The notes under the pieces: model-generated
Seen by the model: only the letters and a program-made list of their open reading frames with translations
The model's database searches: none
What the model was told of the DNA's origin: nothing
Shown here: piece by piece, positions 39,094-47,842 of the stretch
How the letters are laid out: every line of letters begins with the position of its first letter
How positions within the stretch are numbered: position 1 is the first letter of the stretch
Made by a program: the position numbers and the translations under genes
Source of the DNA: JBFELU01 sp041551965
GTDB taxonomy: Bacteria > Actinomycetota > Acidimicrobiia > Spongiisociales > UBA11373
Direction of reading: 5' to 3'
NCBI GenBank assembly: GCA_041551965.1
Contig: JBFELU010000004.1
Span: forward strand, 1 to 64,000
DNA: 64,000 nt

Positions 39094-39726
39094 TCACACC
39101 ATGCCGGTCGACAGTGCGAAGAGGATCTGGGCCCCGTAGTAGAGCGGCAGACCCCAGGCCCGATTGACGAATCCGGGAGCCACGAAGCGCTGCCGGGCCA
39201 CGGCCAGGTCCGAGAGGTAGAAGGCGGCGGCTGCGGGGAGGACCGGCCACGGCGCACCTGCGGTGGCGGCCCCGATCGCAGCGGCGAGCATGACGCTGAT
39301 GATGGTGATGTAGGCGACGACCGGGACCCTCATCGGGGTGGGGAGATGGGGCCACAGCCAGCGACCCACGAACCCGGCCGCCGCTCCGATCCCGAGTGCC
39401 GCCACCGGGATCCACATCGCATCGATACCCGAGACGGCGAACGCCCCGACGTAGGCGATATGGGACAGCAGAAACGCCGCCAAACCCGTCAGGAACCATC
39501 GCCGGCCCGGGGGGACCAGGGAGACATCGCCGATCCAACCCAGGCACAGCGCCACGAGCACCCACCACCCGTACCCCGAATCGGTGGCGCCGGCGGCGAG
39601 CGCCGTTGCCACGAAGCCGGTGGACGACAGCGCCTTGACCGGGAGCCGCCACCCCGCCTCGCCTCGTTCGGCGAGCAACAGGGCCGCCACCCCACAGATG
39701 GTGAGGACCACCGGCACGATCGTCAT
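39094..39726 (-). CDS. YhhN/TMEM86-family membrane protein (lysoplasmalogenase-like)
   Basis: 210 residues, seven or eight helices. WVLVALCLGWIGDVSLVPPG and LLSHIAYVGAFAVSG hold the family motifs, including the Gly-Asp and His in helices; FYLSDLAVARQRFV, near the end, carries the second Asp pair. Eukaryotic TMEM86 proteins hydrolyse vinyl-ether lysolipids; bacterial YhhN is presumed similar. The start overlaps the stop of the glycolipid-binding gene (ATGA). The two together suggest a lipid-related unit. Confidence 0.85.
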   Translation of the reverse strand: MTIVPVVLTICGVAALLLAERGEAGWRLPVKALSSTGFVATALAAGATDSGYGWWVLVALCLGWIGDVSLVPPGRRWFLTGLAAFLLSHIAYVGAFAVSGIDAMWIPVAALGIGAAAGFVGRWLWPHLPTPMRVPVVAYITIISVMLAAAIGAATAGAPWPVLPAAAAFYLSDLAVARQRFVAPGFVNRAWGLPLYYGAQILFALSTGMV

Positions 39727-40268
39727 GGGCCGACCTCCCTCCACAGGCTCCCGAAATTGCGGATGAGGCCGTCCTCGCGAAGCTCCAGCGTCGCTTCGGA
39801 TTCTCCCGTGCGGTAGCGATAGGTCCGGTCGCCGATGCGCTCGTAGCGCTGCACGATCCGACCGATGTCTCGACCGGGAAAGCGGACCCAGGCCGCATCG
39901 GTGGTCACCTCCTCGCCGAGCGGCGGCTCGAGTCGATTGATGGCGATGATGGTGGTGGCAGGGGTGAACTCCAGGTCGACGTCGAGGCATCCCTCGATGG
40001 CCTCGAGCTCCCTCTCACCTGCCGTCCAACGACCCTCCCCGTCGCTCTGCAGAGCCACGGCATCCCGGCGTCGGTCTCCGTCCACCCTGATTCCCACCAC
40101 CCTGGTTCGCCATGCCTCGTCGACGACGATGCTGTAGCGGATCTCGGTGGGGTCTCGCCGGACGGTGAGGAGCACCGTGCCCGAAAGCCGGCGACCGCCG
40201 TCGCCGGTGGGTTCGAGCGTGCTCCTCTCGAGCGAACCCCCCGGGCCGGCCCACAGCGCCGATGGCAT
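39723..40268 (-). CDS. Putative glycolipid-binding protein
   Basis: 181 residues, no signal peptide. Strand-rich pattern TVLLTVRRDPTEIRYSIVVDEAWRTRVVGI followed by GCLDVDLEFTPATTIIAINRL and DIGRIVQRYERIGDRTYRYR matches the PF06475-type glycolipid-binding fold (YjgA-like beta barrel). The ligand is not evident. A TAGCCT box six bases before the ATG makes this the leaderless first gene of a two-gene unit with YhhN. Confidence 0.78.
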   Translation of the reverse strand: MPSALWAGPGGSLERSTLEPTGDGGRRLSGTVLLTVRRDPTEIRYSIVVDEAWRTRVVGIRVDGDRRRDAVALQSDGEGRWTAGERELEAIEGCLDVDLEFTPATTIIAINRLEPPLGEEVTTDAAWVRFPGRDIGRIVQRYERIGDRTYRYRTGESEATLELREDGLIRNFGSLWREVGP

Positions 40269-40274
40269 GCCGGC

Positions 40275-40280
40275 AGGCTA
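40275..40280 (-). promoter_or_regulatory. -10 box for the glycolipid-binding gene
   Basis: TAGCCT on the minus strand, 6 nt before ATG 40268; overlaps the end of serC. Confidence 0.5.
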
Positions 40281-41393
40281 CCCGGCGTCGAGAGAGGCCA
40301 CGATGTAGTCGATTGCCGCCAGGAGCCGCTCGACGTCGCCGGGCTCAACGTTCGGGAAGGCGGCGACGCGGAGCTGATTGTGGCCGAGCTTGCGATAACC
40401 CTCCACGTCGACGATGCCGTTGGCGCTGAGGGCTGCGGCGACCGATGAGACCGGTATGTCCGGCACGAGATCGACCGTGGCCACCGTGGGGCTCCGATGG
40501 GCGGGTTCGCGGACGAACGGCGTCGCGTAGTCCGAGGCCTCGGCCCATCGGTAGACGGTGTCGGCGCTGCCCCGGCAGCGGGCGGCCGCCTCGGGGATTC
40601 CACCTTGGGCCAGGAGCCAGTCGACCTGATCGGCGAGCAGGAACAGCGTGGTCAGCGACGGCGTGTTGAGAGTCTGGTCGCGCACCGACTCGGAGACCGC
40701 GACCGCGAGATCGAGGAAGGGGGGAACCCAGCGCTCGCCGAGCGCCGAGATCCGCTCGAGGGCGGCCGGCGAGAAGAGAGCCACCCAGAGCCCCCCTTCC
40801 GCGCCGAACGCCTTCTGCGGAGAGAAGTAATAGACATCGAAGTCGTGGGGATCGACTTCGATCGCTCCGGCGGCCGACGTTCCGTCGACCGCGACGAGAC
40901 CTTCGGCGGAGGGCCGATCCACGGGCATCATGACCCCGGTCGATGTTTCGTTGTGGGTCAGAGCAAAGAGGTCCACGTCGGGATGAGCGTGCGGCTCGGG
41001 TCGCGACCCGACCGGGGCTTCGACCAAGACCGGTTCCTCGAGGTCGGGCGCCGCCGCCACCGTCGCCGCAAAACGCTCCGAGAAGATCCCGAACACGTAG
41101 TGCTGACTGCGTCGCTCGATCAACCGGAACACCGCGGCATCCCAGAAGGCTGTGGCACCGCCGTTCCCCAGAACGACCTCGAACCCGTCGGGGAGGGTGA
41201 ACAACTCGGAGAGGCCGCTGCGGATGCGGCGGATCACGGAGCGGACCGGCTCGCGACGATGACTCGTCCCGAGGTAGAGGGGAGCAGCCACGAGCGCGGC
41301 GAGGGCATCGGACCGGATCTTCGAGGGGCCCGCGCCGAATCGTCCGTCGCCGGGACGGAGGCCGTCGGGGAGTCGGATGGAGGACGGTTCCAC
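40278..41393 (-). CDS. serC: Phosphoserine aminotransferase (actinobacterial type)
   Basis: 371 residues. RFGAGPSKIRSDAL near the N-terminus and YLGTSHRREPV are diagnostic of the actinobacterial SerC branch; Lys194 in YYFSPQKAFGAEGG binds PLP, and LTHNETSTGV is the cofactor loop. It converts 3-phosphohydroxypyruvate to phosphoserine in serine synthesis (and 4-phosphohydroxythreonine in pyridoxal synthesis). It is divergent from an aspartate-type aminotransferase with which it shares a two-way -10 element. The GTG start lies six bases from TAGGTT. Confidence 0.92.
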   Translation of the reverse strand: MEPSSIRLPDGLRPGDGRFGAGPSKIRSDALAALVAAPLYLGTSHRREPVRSVIRRIRSGLSELFTLPDGFEVVLGNGGATAFWDAAVFRLIERRSQHYVFGIFSERFAATVAAAPDLEEPVLVEAPVGSRPEPHAHPDVDLFALTHNETSTGVMMPVDRPSAEGLVAVDGTSAAGAIEVDPHDFDVYYFSPQKAFGAEGGLWVALFSPAALERISALGERWVPPFLDLAVAVSESVRDQTLNTPSLTTLFLLADQVDWLLAQGGIPEAAARCRGSADTVYRWAEASDYATPFVREPAHRSPTVATVDLVPDIPVSSVAAALSANGIVDVEGYRKLGHNQLRVAAFPNVEPGDVERLLAAIDYIVASLDAG

Positions 41394-41398
41394 GGGCG

Positions 41399-41405
41399 TA
41401 ACCTA
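41399..41405. promoter_or_regulatory. Bidirectional -10 element serving serC and the aspartate aminotransferase
   Basis: TAACCTA reads TAACCT on the plus strand (41399-41404) and TAGGTT on the minus strand (41405-41400), five bases shared. The minus box is six bases from the serC GTG; the plus box starts a leader of about 25 nt with AAGGAGGG. Confidence 0.5.
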
Positions 41406-41435
41406 TCTGGTACCGACCCGAAGGAGGGAATCGAG

Positions 41436-42629
41436 ATGCCGACCGGTGTGTCCCAGCGACTTGCCGCCATCGAGGAGTCGGCGACCCTGGCCATCACGGC
41501 GCGGGCCAAGGAACTGCGCGCCGCTGGTGAGCCGGTGATCGGATTCGGTGCGGGGGAGCCCGACTTCCCCACACCCGATCACATCGTCGCCGCCGCCGTC
41601 GAGGCGTGTCGGAATCCGGCCAATCACAAGTACACCCCGGCGGCCGGCTTGCCCGAGCTGCGCGAGGCGGTCGCAGCAGAGGCCAAGAAGACCGCCGGCC
41701 TCGACGTCGCTCCCTCCCAGGTGGTGATCACCAACGGAGGCAAGGGGGCGGTGTTCGCCGGGCTGGCCGCCCTGCTCGACCCCGGGGACGAGGTCCTCAT
41801 GCCCGCTCCGTACTGGGTCACCTATCCGGAGGCGATCGCTCTCGCCGGGGGGGTCATGAAGGTGATCCCCACCGATGTCGAGGCCGGCTTCCGGGCCAGC
41901 GTCGAGCAACTCGAAGCGGCACGGACGCCGAAGACGAAGGCCCTCATCTTCGTGTCCCCGTCCAACCCGAGCGGCGCCGTGTACACGCCCGCCGAGGTTT
42001 CCGAGATCGGCCGCTGGGCGGTGGAGAACGACGTCTGGGTGCTCTCCGACGACATCTACGACCACCTCGTCTACGGAGACGCCCGTTTCAGCTCCGTGGC
42101 CGCGGTCCCGGGGGCAGAGGAGCGGACCGTCATCGCCAACGGAGTGTCGAAGACGTTCGCCATGACCGGCTGGCGGGTCGGGTGGCTGATCGGCCCCGAG
42201 CCGGTCGCCAAGGCGGTGACCAGGTTCCAATCACACGCTTCCTCGAACGTGGCCAACGTCCCGCAGCGGGCGGCCCTGGCGGCGCTCACCGGGCCGACGG
42301 AGCCCATCGAGGAGATGCGCCGGGCCTTCGACCGTCGGCGGGCCGCGATGACGGAGATGTTGCAGGCAACGCCCGGCGTCACCGCCATCGACCCCGAGGG
42401 CGCCTTCTACGCCTTCCCCGCCGTCGATGGACTGCTCGATCGACCGCTGCGCGGCAAGCAGGCGGCCACTTCGATGGAACTGGCAGCCTTGCTGCTCGAC
42501 GAGATCAAGATCGCCGTCGTGCCCGGCGAGGCATTCGGGGCATCGGGCTACCTCCGCTTCTCCTTCGCGCTGTCGGACGAGGATCTCGCCGACGGTCTGC
42601 AGCGTCTCGGGGAGCTGGCCGCCGACTAG
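41436..42629 (+). CDS. Aspartate aminotransferase, class I/II pyridoxal enzyme
   Basis: 397 residues. VIGFGAGEPDFPTP opens the fold I aminotransferase; SPSNPSGAVYTP, SDDIYDHLVYGD and NGVSKTFAMTGWRVGW with PLP-binding Lys239 are the class I hallmarks, and the C-terminal Arg in YLRFSFALSD binds the substrate carboxylate. It interconverts aspartate and oxaloacetate with 2-oxoglutarate, possibly also other amino acids. AAGGAGGG seven bases upstream fixes the ATG. Convergent with aroQ. Confidence 0.92.
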   Translation: MPTGVSQRLAAIEESATLAITARAKELRAAGEPVIGFGAGEPDFPTPDHIVAAAVEACRNPANHKYTPAAGLPELREAVAAEAKKTAGLDVAPSQVVITNGGKGAVFAGLAALLDPGDEVLMPAPYWVTYPEAIALAGGVMKVIPTDVEAGFRASVEQLEAARTPKTKALIFVSPSNPSGAVYTPAEVSEIGRWAVENDVWVLSDDIYDHLVYGDARFSSVAAVPGAEERTVIANGVSKTFAMTGWRVGWLIGPEPVAKAVTRFQSHASSNVANVPQRAALAALTGPTEPIEEMRRAFDRRRAAMTEMLQATPGVTAIDPEGAFYAFPAVDGLLDRPLRGKQAATSMELAALLLDEIKIAVVPGEAFGASGYLRFSFALSDEDLADGLQRLGELAAD

Positions 42630-42633
42630 CCGA

Positions 42634-43059
42634 TCAGCGTTCGGTCAGGGCGATGAGTGCCTGCCGGTAGCCGTCGACGCCCTCGCCGGCGATGGTCACG
42701 GCACAGACGTCCGCGATCACCGATCGGGCGCGCCATTCCTCGCGCGCCGCGATGTCACTGATATGGACCTCGGCCGTAGGAAGCCCGATTGCCTCGATGG
42801 CATCGCGGAGGGCATACGAGTAGTGGGTGAGCGCACCCGGGTTGATCACGACTCCGTCGTAACGACCGATCGCACCGTGGAGCAGATCGATGAGGGTTCC
42901 CTCGTGGTTCGACTGGGCGGTCTCGATCTCGCATCCGAGTTCGCGACCCCACGCCCGGCAGCGGTCCTCGAGTTCGGCGAGGGTGGTCTCGCCGTAGACC
43001 GTGGGGTCGCGAATGCCGAGGAGATTGAGATTGGGTCCGTTGAGGACGAGAACCCGCAT
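42634..43059 (-). CDS. aroQ: Type II 3-dehydroquinate dehydratase
   Basis: 141 residues, the family's usual length. VLVLNGPNLNLLGIRDPTVYG contains the catalytic Arg and Tyr22 region; CEIETAQSNHEGTLIDLLH, INPGALTHYSYALRDAI and VHISDIAAREEWR complete the active site. It dehydrates 3-dehydroquinate in the shikimate pathway. No other aro gene is nearby. The start is supported by TAACCT seven bases upstream. Confidence 0.95.
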   Translation of the reverse strand: MRVLVLNGPNLNLLGIRDPTVYGETTLAELEDRCRAWGRELGCEIETAQSNHEGTLIDLLHGAIGRYDGVVINPGALTHYSYALRDAIEAIGLPTAEVHISDIAAREEWRARSVIADVCAVTIAGEGVDGYRQALIALTER

Positions 43060-43064
43060 GGCGG

Positions 43065-43808
43065 TCAGGTTATCGATTCGTCGGCACGCAGGGCTTCGGC
43101 GGCCCGGAGCGTCGCCGGTTCGAAGTCGGACTCCTCGAGGTCGAAGCGGGAGCCGAAGGCTTCGATCAGGGCCCGGTGAGCCTGCGGTACCGTGGTGGGT
43201 GCCTCGGCGGCGATGGCGCCGGTTGCCTCCGGGTCCCACGGATACCCGAGGGCCGCATAGACCGGCGACAGGGCCTGATTGGTGAGGTCGATCCGGTCCA
43301 CGACCACGACGCCGCCCACGTGAGCGGCGCCGGCCACCAGGCGCTGGCCGACGCCCATGATCTTGGTGTGGCCCCGGGCGTTGACGCTGTACGCCCCGGG
43401 GCAGTATTCGCCCGGCACCTCTCCGACCCGAGCATCCACGCCGAGTGACGTCAGGGCCTCGACGACGATTGCCGTGATCAACTCGAATCGGGCATGGATG
43501 GTTTCACGGGGTCGGGATTCGGGCACGGCCCAGGCGAAGGCGAGCGTGGCCTCGTGGAAGACGGCGGCCGTGCCTCCGGCGAGCCGTTCGACCGCGGCGA
43601 AACCCGAAGCGACGGCGGCCCGCCGTGCTGCGGGATAGCCGGGATCGACGGTGTCGCGCCGGCCGAACGCCACCATGCGCTCGGGCACGAAGATGCGAAG
43701 CGTCTCGGCGATTTCCCCGGCGGCCACTCGATCGAGGATCGCCCGCGACACCGCACCGTCGAGGGGCGCGGCGACGCGTTCGGTCAGGAGGCGAATGGGC
43801 CGGGTCAC
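43065..43808 (-). CDS. Lipoate-protein ligase A family protein
   Basis: 247 residues of the BPL/LplA fold: LRIFVPERMVAFGRRDTVDPGYPAA, then RLAGGTAAVFHEATLAFAWAV (the usual RRxxGGxxVxH motif, here RLAGGTAAVFH), and VGEVPGEYCPGAYSVNARGHTKIMGVGQRLV, where the Lys contacts the adenylate. It should transfer lipoate or octanoate to a carrier domain. The first Arg of the RR pair is absent, so its substrate might differ. TACCCT lies seven bases before the GTG. Its gene ends five bases before aroQ. Confidence 0.82.
   Translation of the reverse strand: MTRPIRLLTERVAAPLDGAVSRAILDRVAAGEIAETLRIFVPERMVAFGRRDTVDPGYPAARRAAVASGFAAVERLAGGTAAVFHEATLAFAWAVPESRPRETIHARFELITAIVVEALTSLGVDARVGEVPGEYCPGAYSVNARGHTKIMGVGQRLVAGAAHVGGVVVVDRIDLTNQALSPVYAALGYPWDPEATGAIAAEAPTTVPQAHRALIEAFGSRFDLEESDFEPATLRAAEALRADESIT
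43067..43072 (-). promoter_or_regulatory. -10 box for aroQ
   Basis: TAACCT on the minus strand, 7 nt before ATG 43059, inside the 3' end of the lipoate-ligase gene. Confidence 0.5.
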
Positions 43809-43815
43809 GAGTGCG

Positions 43816-43821
43816 AGGGTA
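43816..43821 (-). promoter_or_regulatory. -10 box for the lipoate-ligase gene
   Basis: TACCCT on the minus strand, 7 nt before GTG 43808. Confidence 0.5.
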
Positions 43822-43894
43822 GGCCCGGAAAGGGATGAACCTCGAACTCGAGCTTGCCGACCATAATCGGAGGGCCGATCCGTTCGGCGATGTC

Positions 43895-44584
43895 ATGCCA
43901 CGCTTGATCACCATTGCGCTCATCACCGCATTGCTGGCTTCGGCCTGCGGCAACGCTCTCGACGGCGTCGGGGAGCTGTCGCGACGGATCGTGCACGGAG
44001 ACGATGAGGAGATCGCGGTGACGACCGTCGCCGAATCCACCGGTATCGGCCTGAGGGGCATCACAGACCTCGTCTGGTGGAACGACGGCCTCGATGGCGG
44101 AAACGAGGGCAGGTTGGCACTCATCCGGGAGGTCTGGCAGCGGGGCGACGGGGTGAGTGCCTACGTGCAGGCGAGCCGGTCCGAGATCGCGGTCGCCCTT
44201 CCCGGCGTCGAGTTCCCCAGACTGGCGCCGGAGGCCGTCACCCACGTGACCAGCCAGCTCGTGTACGACCCGCAGACGGGGCTGCTCGATGCGGCCACGT
44301 CGGCCGCGTTCGGGCTGTGGGCGGGCGAGCCCTACGTCGCCCCCCGGTCTGAGGCGCAGCTCGTCGTGCTGCGTGTGGGCCTGGCCACATCCGGTGAGCA
44401 GGAGACCACCGACATCTCGTCCTTCAGCGTGGGGGGCGGGCGCGAGCTGGCGTGGGCGGACGGTGACTACGTGTACCAGCTCTTCTGCCGCACGGGCATC
44501 GGTGAGGCGGCCTGCTTCGCCGTCGCCGAGTCGACGACCCCTCTGGCCGTCCTGACCGTGATCCAGGCCCCCACCGATACCTGA
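43895..44584 (+). CDS. Lipoprotein of unknown function
   Basis: 229 residues from ATG 43895; MPRLITIALITALLASAC gives a clear lipobox with the lipidated Cys at 18. The mature domain opens acidic and strand-rich (ITDLVWWNDGLDGGNEGR) and holds a second region ESTTPLAVLTVIQAPTD at the end. Two further cysteines (FCRTGIGEAACF) could pair. No family recognised. CATAAT at 43862-43867 may be its -10. It stands just ahead of an ABC exporter gene with which it may be associated. Confidence 0.65.
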   Translation: MPRLITIALITALLASACGNALDGVGELSRRIVHGDDEEIAVTTVAESTGIGLRGITDLVWWNDGLDGGNEGRLALIREVWQRGDGVSAYVQASRSEIAVALPGVEFPRLAPEAVTHVTSQLVYDPQTGLLDAATSAAFGLWAGEPYVAPRSEAQLVVLRVGLATSGEQETTDISSFSVGGGRELAWADGDYVYQLFCRTGIGEAACFAVAESTTPLAVLTVIQAPTDT

Positions 44585-44632
44585 TTCGTCGGGACCGCCG
44601 ATAACCTGGCGCTCCGGCCCTCGCGGAGGTGA

Positions 44633-46531
44633 GTGATCTTCCACAGCGGCGGATGGTGGTCGTACCTCAAGTACGACGAAGAGCAGGACCGGCCCTCGAT
44701 CGACCGGGGGCTCCTGGTTCGGGTGGTGCGCTACGCCCGCCCCTACCGGCACCTGTTGCTGATAGTGCTGGGCACGGTCGTCCTCATCACCGGGGTGTCG
44801 TTGCTTCCACCCCTGCTCATGCGCGATCTCATAGACCGGGCGATCCCGGACGAGGACCTGGGTCGCGTCACCTGGCTCGGGTTGGGAATGGTGGCGGTCC
44901 CCATCGTGAACGGCATCATCGGGGTCGCCCAACGCTGGGCTTCGGCACGTGCGGGTGAGGGCATCATCTTCGACCTGCGGACGGCCCTCTACGGCCACCT
45001 GCAACGGATGTCGCTCGCCTTCTTCACCTCGACGAAGCCGGGGGAGTTGATGTCCCGGCTCAACAACGACGTGGTCGGCGCCCAACAAGCCATCACCGGG
45101 ACCCTGGTGTCGACGCTGTCCAACGTCTTCGGCGTGGTGGGCACTCTGGTGGTGATGCTCAACCTGGAGTGGCGGCTGACCCTGGCCGCGGTGGCGATCC
45201 TTCCCCTGTTCATCTATCCCTCCCGCCGTGTCGGCCGCGTGCTGCGCCGTGTGACCCGGGACCAGATGGATGCCAACGCCCGCATGAACTCGACGCTCAA
45301 CGAAACTCTGAACGTCAGCGGTGCGCTGCTGGTGAAGTTGTTCGGGCGGTCCCGGGACGAGGATCGGCGCTTTGCGACCCAGGCTTCCGAGGTTCGGGAT
45401 CTCGGGGTGCGGCGGGCGCTCATCGGAAGATGGTTCTTCATGGCGCTCGGTGTCGTGAGCGCACTCGGCAGCGCCCTCGTCTTCTGGTTGGGGGCGGTCC
45501 TCGTGATTCGCGGATCGCTGTCTGTCGGCACGATCGTGGCCCTCTCCGCCTATCTGGCGAATCTCTACGGGCCGCTGACCGCGCTTTCGAACGCCCGGGT
45601 CGAGCTGGCGACGTCGCTGGTCTCGTTCGAGAGGGTCTTCGAGGTCTTGGACCTGTCGCACGACATCCGCGAGCGACCCGATGCGGAGTCTCCCGACTCG
45701 CTGCAAGGCGGTGTCGAGTTCGACGACGTCTCCTTCGACTACCGGGCCGCGAATCCCGCCGGCCTCGATCACGTCAAGCGCTTCTCGTGGTTCACGCCGC
45801 TCGATCGTCCGCCGGACGGTGAGGCGCCGGCTCCTCCGACCGGCCGGACCATGGCACTGCAGGGCCTCGGGTTCTCGGTACGCCCGGGCGAGCTGGTGGC
45901 CCTCGTTGGTCCCAGCGGCGCCGGGAAGACCACGGTCACCTATTTGATCCCGCGTCTCTACGACGTGACCTCGGGCCACATCAGGATCGACGGTCGCGAC
46001 GTTCGGGACCTCGCGCTCGACACCCTGGCTGCCGGCATCGGTGTCGTCACCCAGGAGACCTACCTGTTCCACGACACGATCGCGGCCAACCTCAGGTACG
46101 CCCGACCCGACGCCCATCCCGAAGCGTTGGAGGAGGCCTGCCGGACCGCCAACATCCACGACTTCGTGGTATCGCTCCCCGCCGGATACGACACCGTTGT
46201 GGGCGAGCGCGGCTATCGGCTTTCGGGAGGCGAGAAACAGCGAATCGCCATCGCCCGGGTGATCCTGAAGGATCCCCGCATTCTCATCCTGGACGAGGCC
46301 ACCGCCCACCTCGACGCTCACTCCGAGGCCCTCATCCAGGAGGCACTGGAACGGGTGATGGAGGGACGGACCTCTTTCGTGATCGCCCACCGGCTGTCGA
46401 CGATCCTGGCGGCCGATCGCATCCTCGTGCTCGACGAGGGCCGCCTCGTTCAGCAGGGCACCCATCGCGAACTGGCCCAACGACCCGGGCTGTATGCCCG
46501 GCTCTACGAGACGCAGTTCGCGGGCGTGTGA
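44633..46531 (+). CDS. ABC exporter, fused membrane and ATPase domains
   Basis: 632 residues. Six membrane helices (about 40-310) are followed by an ATPase with Walker A GPSGAGKT at 426-433, the YRLSGGEKQRIAIAR signature near 527 and ILDEATAHLD. This is an MsbA/BmrA-type homodimeric exporter. The linker around 370-408 has an extra 30 proline-rich residues (FTPLDRPPDGEAPAPPTGR) between the first strand of the ATPase and the core, where relatives are shorter. GGAGGT precedes the GTG and TAACCT (44602-44607) is a likely -10. Confidence 0.9.
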   Translation: MIFHSGGWWSYLKYDEEQDRPSIDRGLLVRVVRYARPYRHLLLIVLGTVVLITGVSLLPPLLMRDLIDRAIPDEDLGRVTWLGLGMVAVPIVNGIIGVAQRWASARAGEGIIFDLRTALYGHLQRMSLAFFTSTKPGELMSRLNNDVVGAQQAITGTLVSTLSNVFGVVGTLVVMLNLEWRLTLAAVAILPLFIYPSRRVGRVLRRVTRDQMDANARMNSTLNETLNVSGALLVKLFGRSRDEDRRFATQASEVRDLGVRRALIGRWFFMALGVVSALGSALVFWLGAVLVIRGSLSVGTIVALSAYLANLYGPLTALSNARVELATSLVSFERVFEVLDLSHDIRERPDAESPDSLQGGVEFDDVSFDYRAANPAGLDHVKRFSWFTPLDRPPDGEAPAPPTGRTMALQGLGFSVRPGELVALVGPSGAGKTTVTYLIPRLYDVTSGHIRIDGRDVRDLALDTLAAGIGVVTQETYLFHDTIAANLRYARPDAHPEALEEACRTANIHDFVVSLPAGYDTVVGERGYRLSGGEKQRIAIARVILKDPRILILDEATAHLDAHSEALIQEALERVMEGRTSFVIAHRLSTILAADRILVLDEGRLVQQGTHRELAQRPGLYARLYETQFAGV

Positions 46532-46542
46532 GGGGCCTTGAT

Positions 46543-46548
46543 TAGAGT
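46543..46548 (+). promoter_or_regulatory. -10 box for murT
   Basis: TAGAGT, 7 nt before GTG 46556. Confidence 0.5.
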
Positions 46549-46555
46549 CGCGGCC

Positions 46556-47842
46556 GTGATGCGCCTCAAGCTCGCCAGGGCCTTGGGGAGACTCGCCGGT
46601 CGGGCGAGTCGGATGCTGGGAAGGGGGGGATCGGCCTTCCCCGGCCTCGTGGCCTTGCGGATCGACCCGGGTTTGATTCGGCGGATCGTCGCCGACCTCC
46701 CCGAGGGTGTCGTGGTGGTCACCGGCACCAACGGGAAGACGACGACCACGAAGATGCTCGTTCAGATCCTGAGTCGCGCCGGCAAGAAGGTGGTCACCAA
46801 TCCGACGGGATCCAATCTCGCCCGAGGCATCGCCGCACGCCTCATCGAAGTCGCCGATGCCCGGGGATCGATTTCGGAAGATGTGGCGGTGTTCGAAGTC
46901 GATGAGGCGGCGATACGGGCGCTCGGGCCCGAGTTGGCGCCGCGAATGATGGTGGTCACCAACCTGGCCCGCGACCAACTCGATCGGTACGGGGAGCTCA
47001 ACACGACCGCGTCCCACATCCACGCGGCGCTGGAACACACCCGCACCGCCGTGCTCAATGCCGACGATCCGCTGGTGGCGGGGCTCGCGGGCTCTGCGGC
47101 GGAGACCCGGCGTTTCGGTGCCGTTGCGTCGATCCGGGAGCGCATGCCCGACGATCGAAGCCTCTACGGAGCGGCCGGTGATGCCGCACCCTCGGGCGAT
47201 CTCGATCTCACCATCGAAGCGGCCGATCCGGCGGGGGACGGGCTCCGGTTGGTGATGGGGATCGGTGGTCGGTCGCGCATGTCGGTCGAGCTGCAACTGC
47301 CGGGCGTCTTCAATGCCTACAACGCCGCGGCCGCGGCCTTGGCGGCGGTCACCCTCGGCGTCGATCCCGGCGCAGCGGGCCCGGCTCTCGCGGAGGTCGG
47401 GCCGGCGTGGGGCCGGGGCCAGGTGATCCCTTTCCGCGGGCGGAGCGTCCGGCTGCTGCTGGTGAAGAACCCGGCCGGCTTCAACCAGGCCATCCATCTC
47501 CTTCGGGGGGTGCCCGGAGGTGCTCCCATCCTGATCGCCATCAACGACTTGATCGCCGACGGTCGAGACGTGTCGTGGCTCTGGGATGCCCGGATCGAGG
47601 ACCTGGCCGGTGCGGGGCACCGGATCGCCACGACCGGGATACGAGCCCTCGACATGGCCGTTCGTCTCAAGTACGCCGGGATCGAGGCGTGGTGGGAGTC
47701 CGATTTCGGGGCGGCGCTCGACCGGTTCATCGATGGGGTGCCTGAGGGAGAGACCGCCTACATCGTTCCCACCTACACCGCCATGCTCACCCTGCTGGAG
47801 ATGCTGCTCCCCGGCACCCACCGCACGGAGGCCTGGTCGTGA
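46556..47842 (+). CDS. murT: Lipid II isoglutaminyl synthase, Mur-ligase subunit MurT (no zinc ribbon)
   Basis: 428 residues. The N-terminus MRLKLARALGRLAGRASRML, ATP site VTGTNGKTTTTK and FEVDEAAI are MurT-like, and the C-terminal INDLIADGRDVSWLWD matches the MurT domain that meets GatD. The pair amidates D-iGlu of lipid II using glutamine and ATP. Known MurT proteins carry a four-cysteine zinc ribbon in the central domain; this protein contains no cysteine at all and has a short loop (RRFGAVASIRERMPDD) there. GTG 46556 is taken because of the leaderless-type spacing; ATG 46559 is equivalent. The gatD gene overlaps its stop. Confidence 0.92.
   Translation: MMRLKLARALGRLAGRASRMLGRGGSAFPGLVALRIDPGLIRRIVADLPEGVVVVTGTNGKTTTTKMLVQILSRAGKKVVTNPTGSNLARGIAARLIEVADARGSISEDVAVFEVDEAAIRALGPELAPRMMVVTNLARDQLDRYGELNTTASHIHAALEHTRTAVLNADDPLVAGLAGSAAETRRFGAVASIRERMPDDRSLYGAAGDAAPSGDLDLTIEAADPAGDGLRLVMGIGGRSRMSVELQLPGVFNAYNAAAAALAAVTLGVDPGAAGPALAEVGPAWGRGQVIPFRGRSVRLLLVKNPAGFNQAIHLLRGVPGGAPILIAINDLIADGRDVSWLWDARIEDLAGAGHRIATTGIRALDMAVRLKYAGIEAWWESDFGAALDRFIDGVPEGETAYIVPTYTAMLTLLEMLLPGTHRTEAWS

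Noticed and set aside
43805..47821. A 1338-codon open frame on the minus strand over the lipoprotein, ABC exporter and murT genes
   Set aside because: It is antisense to clearly functional genes, has no recognisable domain, and its His/Gly/Arg-rich composition is what reverse frames of GC-rich genes give.
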